From Pyropia yezoensis (Eukaryota; Rhodophyta; Bangiophyceae; Bangiales; Bangiaceae), in contig CM020619.1 in assembly GCA_009829735.1 (NCBI GenBank), positions 2,114,590 through 2,178,589 of the forward strand: a stretch of 64,000 nt of DNA. Reading direction: 5' to 3'. The notes beneath the pieces were generated by a model that saw only the letters and a list, made by a program, of their open reading frames with translations, had not been told where the DNA came from and did not search any database. A program made the position numbers and the translations under genes. Of the stretch, positions 61,670 to 64,000 are shown piece after piece; position 1 is the first letter of the stretch; the number at the start of each line of letters is the position of its first letter.

Positions 61670-62113
61670 CTGATGGGTGGGAGGGGAGAGAGGGGGGAGG
61701 GGGGGGTGGGGGGGGGGCAAAACGCAAAGAGACGCAACAACGTCCCCAGGAACGGCCGGGCACAGCGGGGCATGGCACAAGCGGGGAGTCGCCACCAGAT
61801 GGACAGAAATAAAAACACCCTCACAAGCAAAAGATTAAACCGCCGTTAGCGTTCCGCCGCCGTCGTAGAGGCGACCGCACCGTGAGCAGGGCGGGCACAG
61901 CTGGGAAAACCAAGAGCAGCGAAGGCGCGTCTTGGCGTCTGCAGCAGACGCCGCCAACCCCCCTTCTTGCCTCGCCCCCTCAGCACCCCTGGACGCCGCC
62001 AACCTCATCCGTCGGGTGACATCCGCCCATGCTTCCCCCCCCCACCCCTCTCCGACCTCCTCCCACTTTCCAACCCCACTCCTCCACCACCACCCCCCAA
62101 CTCCCTCGTCCCC
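61670..62113. other. intron or upstream region of the VMA21-like gene
   Basis: On the minus strand this should contain the intron and possibly the first exon. I cannot place a donor with confidence. Confidence 0.35.
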
Positions 62114-62335
62114 CTACACGTACTGAAGCACCACTTGCAAGCCTTGCACCGGCGACAGCTGCAGCCCCTGTGGCCTCAGCACGGGGACAAGTCCCGGTGG
62201 GGGGTCAGGGGCGGTAACAGCGACGCTGACGGAAGCGGCAGCGGCGGTGGTGGTAGCGGCGACATGGCCGCCGCCTGGGGCGTCGGCGGTAGTCGCCCGA
62301 CGCCGCCGGACGGTGGGGTGTGTGTCGTTGGCCAT
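62114..62335 (-). CDS. hypothetical small protein
   Basis: A 73-codon ORF from the ATG at 62,335 (MANDTHPTVRRRR) to the TAG at 62,114. The end LSPVQGLQVVLQYV has non-random composition and may be a conserved C-terminus. A CCACAG at about 62,170 on the minus strand could be a splice acceptor before it, so this may be the last exon of a larger gene. An alternative is that part of it is the first exon of the VMA21-like gene. No family is recognised. Confidence 0.35.
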   Translation of the reverse strand: MANDTHPTVRRRRATTADAPGGGHVAATTTAAAASVSVAVTAPDPPPGLVPVLRPQGLQLSPVQGLQVVLQYV

Positions 62336-63528
62336 GGCGGCGGTCCGGTAACGGCGACAAGCGTAGATGGGCAAGGGAAGAGAGAAGATGATAGGCAGAG
62401 CGGTGGCCGACGGACGGTGGCGGAAGGTGCGGCCGGTGGGGGTAGAGAAAGACCAGTGGGGGTAGAGAAAGAGGAGCGGGGAGGGAATAAACAGACGGCA
62501 GTCTGGGTTTGTCGGGGAGGGTGGTGGTGCCCATGCGTGCGAGAGAGGTGCGAGAAGCGGCCAACCACTCAAGAGGAACCCCGACCAACAGTGTATGTAC
62601 TTGTGACGAATTTAAATACAGGGCACCAGCCATTGTCCAAAAAAATATTTTCAAAAAAAGAGAATAAACACTGGTTTCTTCTCTGAAGTCCGTCGATCAC
62701 CATCGGTCGGGCCCTTTGCGAAAAGAGGGGGTAGGGGGCGGCGGCGACCATCCACCCCCCGCCACTCGCCTGCAGTAGGTTCTCCTTTCCTCCACCCCTG
62801 CAGTTGCCCGCTTCCGGCGCACCGTAGTCACGCTATATAACCAGTGTGAGGAAGGCACCATCTTGGGTCTGTACGGGGGGTGAAGAGGGTTGTCCCCTAC
62901 TCCCTCTTCCTCCCTGCAGAGGCAGATATGAGGGACTTGCACCACCGCCCCCGATATATTCGAAGCGCTCTCGGGCACCATAGCCGAGATCATTTGCCTC
63001 CACCCAAGCCCCGGTATTGGGAGTGGCCCCCGCTGCACAGTCCGCCTGCCACCACACGAACGCGCCGCCGCCGACGTTCGCGCCGCGGACCGCGTGCCGC
63101 GCGGTGGATGTGGCCGGGTGCAGCCAGCCGCTCTTCTGCCATCCCGGCGGTGGCGTGGGTTTCGACGCTTCCCGTGCAGACGGTTGTGGGAGACTTGGTA
63201 CGAATCCCACACGTGCATCCACACCAGGTTTGGACAACATTCGAACAAAATCTATTTGAAATATTCATTGGTTGAAAAAATGGGATACCTCCCTTTTCGA
63301 CGGACCTGGTCCCTGGCGGCGTCCCGCAGTCAACCCCTTCGTCTCGTACCGCCCGCTCGCCCTCCTTCCCGGCGGCGCCCGCGGCTTCGCTCTCCCGCTG
63401 TGGCGGGTGGTAGCCCCCATCCCCTCTTTGGTCACCGCGGCCGTCTTTCTTGCGCTGCTTGTGTCTCTTCCACTTCCCCTGCCCCCTACAACTCCACTGC
63501 TGCCCTTCCCACGCCCCCCACCCCGTCA
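62336..63528. other. intergenic region with a possible TATA box
   Basis: GCTATATAAC at 62,832-62,841 is a good TATA box for + strand transcription, but no convincing gene follows within 400 bp. An AT-rich block lies at 63,238-63,290. No RNA gene was seen. Confidence 0.4.
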
Positions 63529-64000
63529 ATGGCGGCGGCGCCGTCGTCCCCCCTTGGGGTCCTCCCCCCGCCCTTCCTCCCCCCCCACCCCCTTCGGGAC
63601 GTCCAACCCTATGGCAATGCGCTGCTGTCCGGGGCCCCCCCCAGCCGCCGCACCGCCGACCTGGGCGCCCTTGCCATCCTCCCCGACGGCCTGCTGCTGC
63701 GCGTCCTCGGCGCCCTCCCGTCCGGCGCCGACCTCGACGCGGTCGGCGCCGCCTCCCGCACCCTCCACGCCGCCAGCCGTGACGCGGGGCTGTGGCGGGC
63801 GGCGGTGCTGCGGCGGCTTCATCCCACGCAAGGGGTGTTGGGCTTTGCGGGGAGCTGGCGTGCCACGTACATCCGAGGTGCAACGGCCGAGGTGGGGGGG
63901 GTGCGCTGGGGGGGGCAGGGAGGGGCCGGCGCCGAGGGGGGGGGGGGGGGGGCGGCAGCCACGCCAGTGCCAGTACCGTCGACGGCCGGCGAGGGGCGGG
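63529..64000 (+). CDS. F-box protein, N-terminal part (runs off the window)
   Basis: From the ATG at 63,529 the frame stays open to the window end. After a Pro-rich start, residues about 45-110 resemble an F-box: DLGALAILPDGLLLRVLGAL, DLDAVGAASRTLHAAS and DAGLWRAAVLRRL, then GSWRATYI. The run of LP, LL, VL and LW plus the trailing GSWR-TY segment recalls F-box proteins fused to JmjC domains, but the downstream part is outside the window. It would link substrates to an SCF ubiquitin ligase through SKP1. The G-run at 63,890-63,950 may disturb the frame. Confidence 0.6.
   Translation, partial: MAAAPSSPLGVLPPPFLPPHPLRDVQPYGNALLSGAPPSRRTADLGALAILPDGLLLRVLGALPSGADLDAVGAASRTLHAASRDAGLWRAAVLRRLHPTQGVLGFAGSWRATYIRGATAEVGGVRWGGQGGAGAEGGGGGAAATPVPVPSTAGEGR

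Overview
The window looks like nuclear DNA of a photosynthetic eukaryote, most likely a bangiophyte red alga (Porphyra/Pyropia type). The main evidence is a gene for phycoerythrobilin:ferredoxin oxidoreductase (PebB) with a plastid transit peptide and a spliceosomal intron. It sits beside standard eukaryotic genes: 60S ribosomal protein L7, the U5 snRNP assembly factor AAR2, a V-ATPase assembly factor of the VMA21 type, a plastid small heat-shock protein, an initiator tRNA-Met and an F-box gene. Gene DNA is extremely GC-rich with G/C homopolymers and GGC-type repeats. A cryptophyte is a weaker alternative.

Layout. Positions 1-5,190 are mostly low-complexity GC DNA with one possible small membrane protein. 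Positions 5,190-41,600 are a retrotransposon block. One Ty3/gypsy-type element (element 1, 6,384-30,933, + strand) has been split twice. Element 2 (8,052-18,131, - strand, 644-bp LTRs, 5-bp target duplication CGCAG) landed in its gag. Element 3 (21,935-29,388, - strand, 847-bp LTRs, duplication CCCTG) landed in its 3' antisense gene. Downstream are a truncated pol piece (30,934-31,756), a deletion-derivative LTR element (element 4, 31,757-36,493, 465-bp LTRs), a solo LTR related to element 3 (36,747-37,718), and a decayed DIRS-like tyrosine-recombinase retroelement (about 37,719-41,560). Positions 42,570-50,250 are a host gene cluster: secreted RCC1-like protein (+), RPL7 (-), AAR2 (+), pebB (-). 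Positions 51,304-54,268 are an inverted duplication carrying two copies of an initiator tRNA-Met gene. One arm holds an hAT-like insertion, and the other holds two TA-flanked MITEs. Positions 54,300-64,000 hold a frame-broken Myb/SANT gene, the sHSP gene with an upstream heat-shock element, VMA21, a small ORF and the start of an F-box gene.

The most interesting system is in the retrotransposons. Elements 1, 2 and 4 differ in LTR and pol sequence, yet each carries a long antisense gene (aORF, about 580-600 codons) between the chromodomain end of pol and the 3' LTR, tail-to-tail with pol. The three aORF products are visibly homologous to each other and match no family I recognise. In element 1 the aORF is in frame end to end once the nested element and one target-duplication copy are set aside. 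Element 3 belongs to another lineage. It has no aORF but carries an extra ORF upstream of gag encoding U1-type C2H2 zinc fingers. Its primer-binding site matches 19 nt of the 3' end of the initiator tRNA encoded at 51,566 in the same window. That tRNA gene has a 12-nt oversize D-loop, which may be an ectopic intron.
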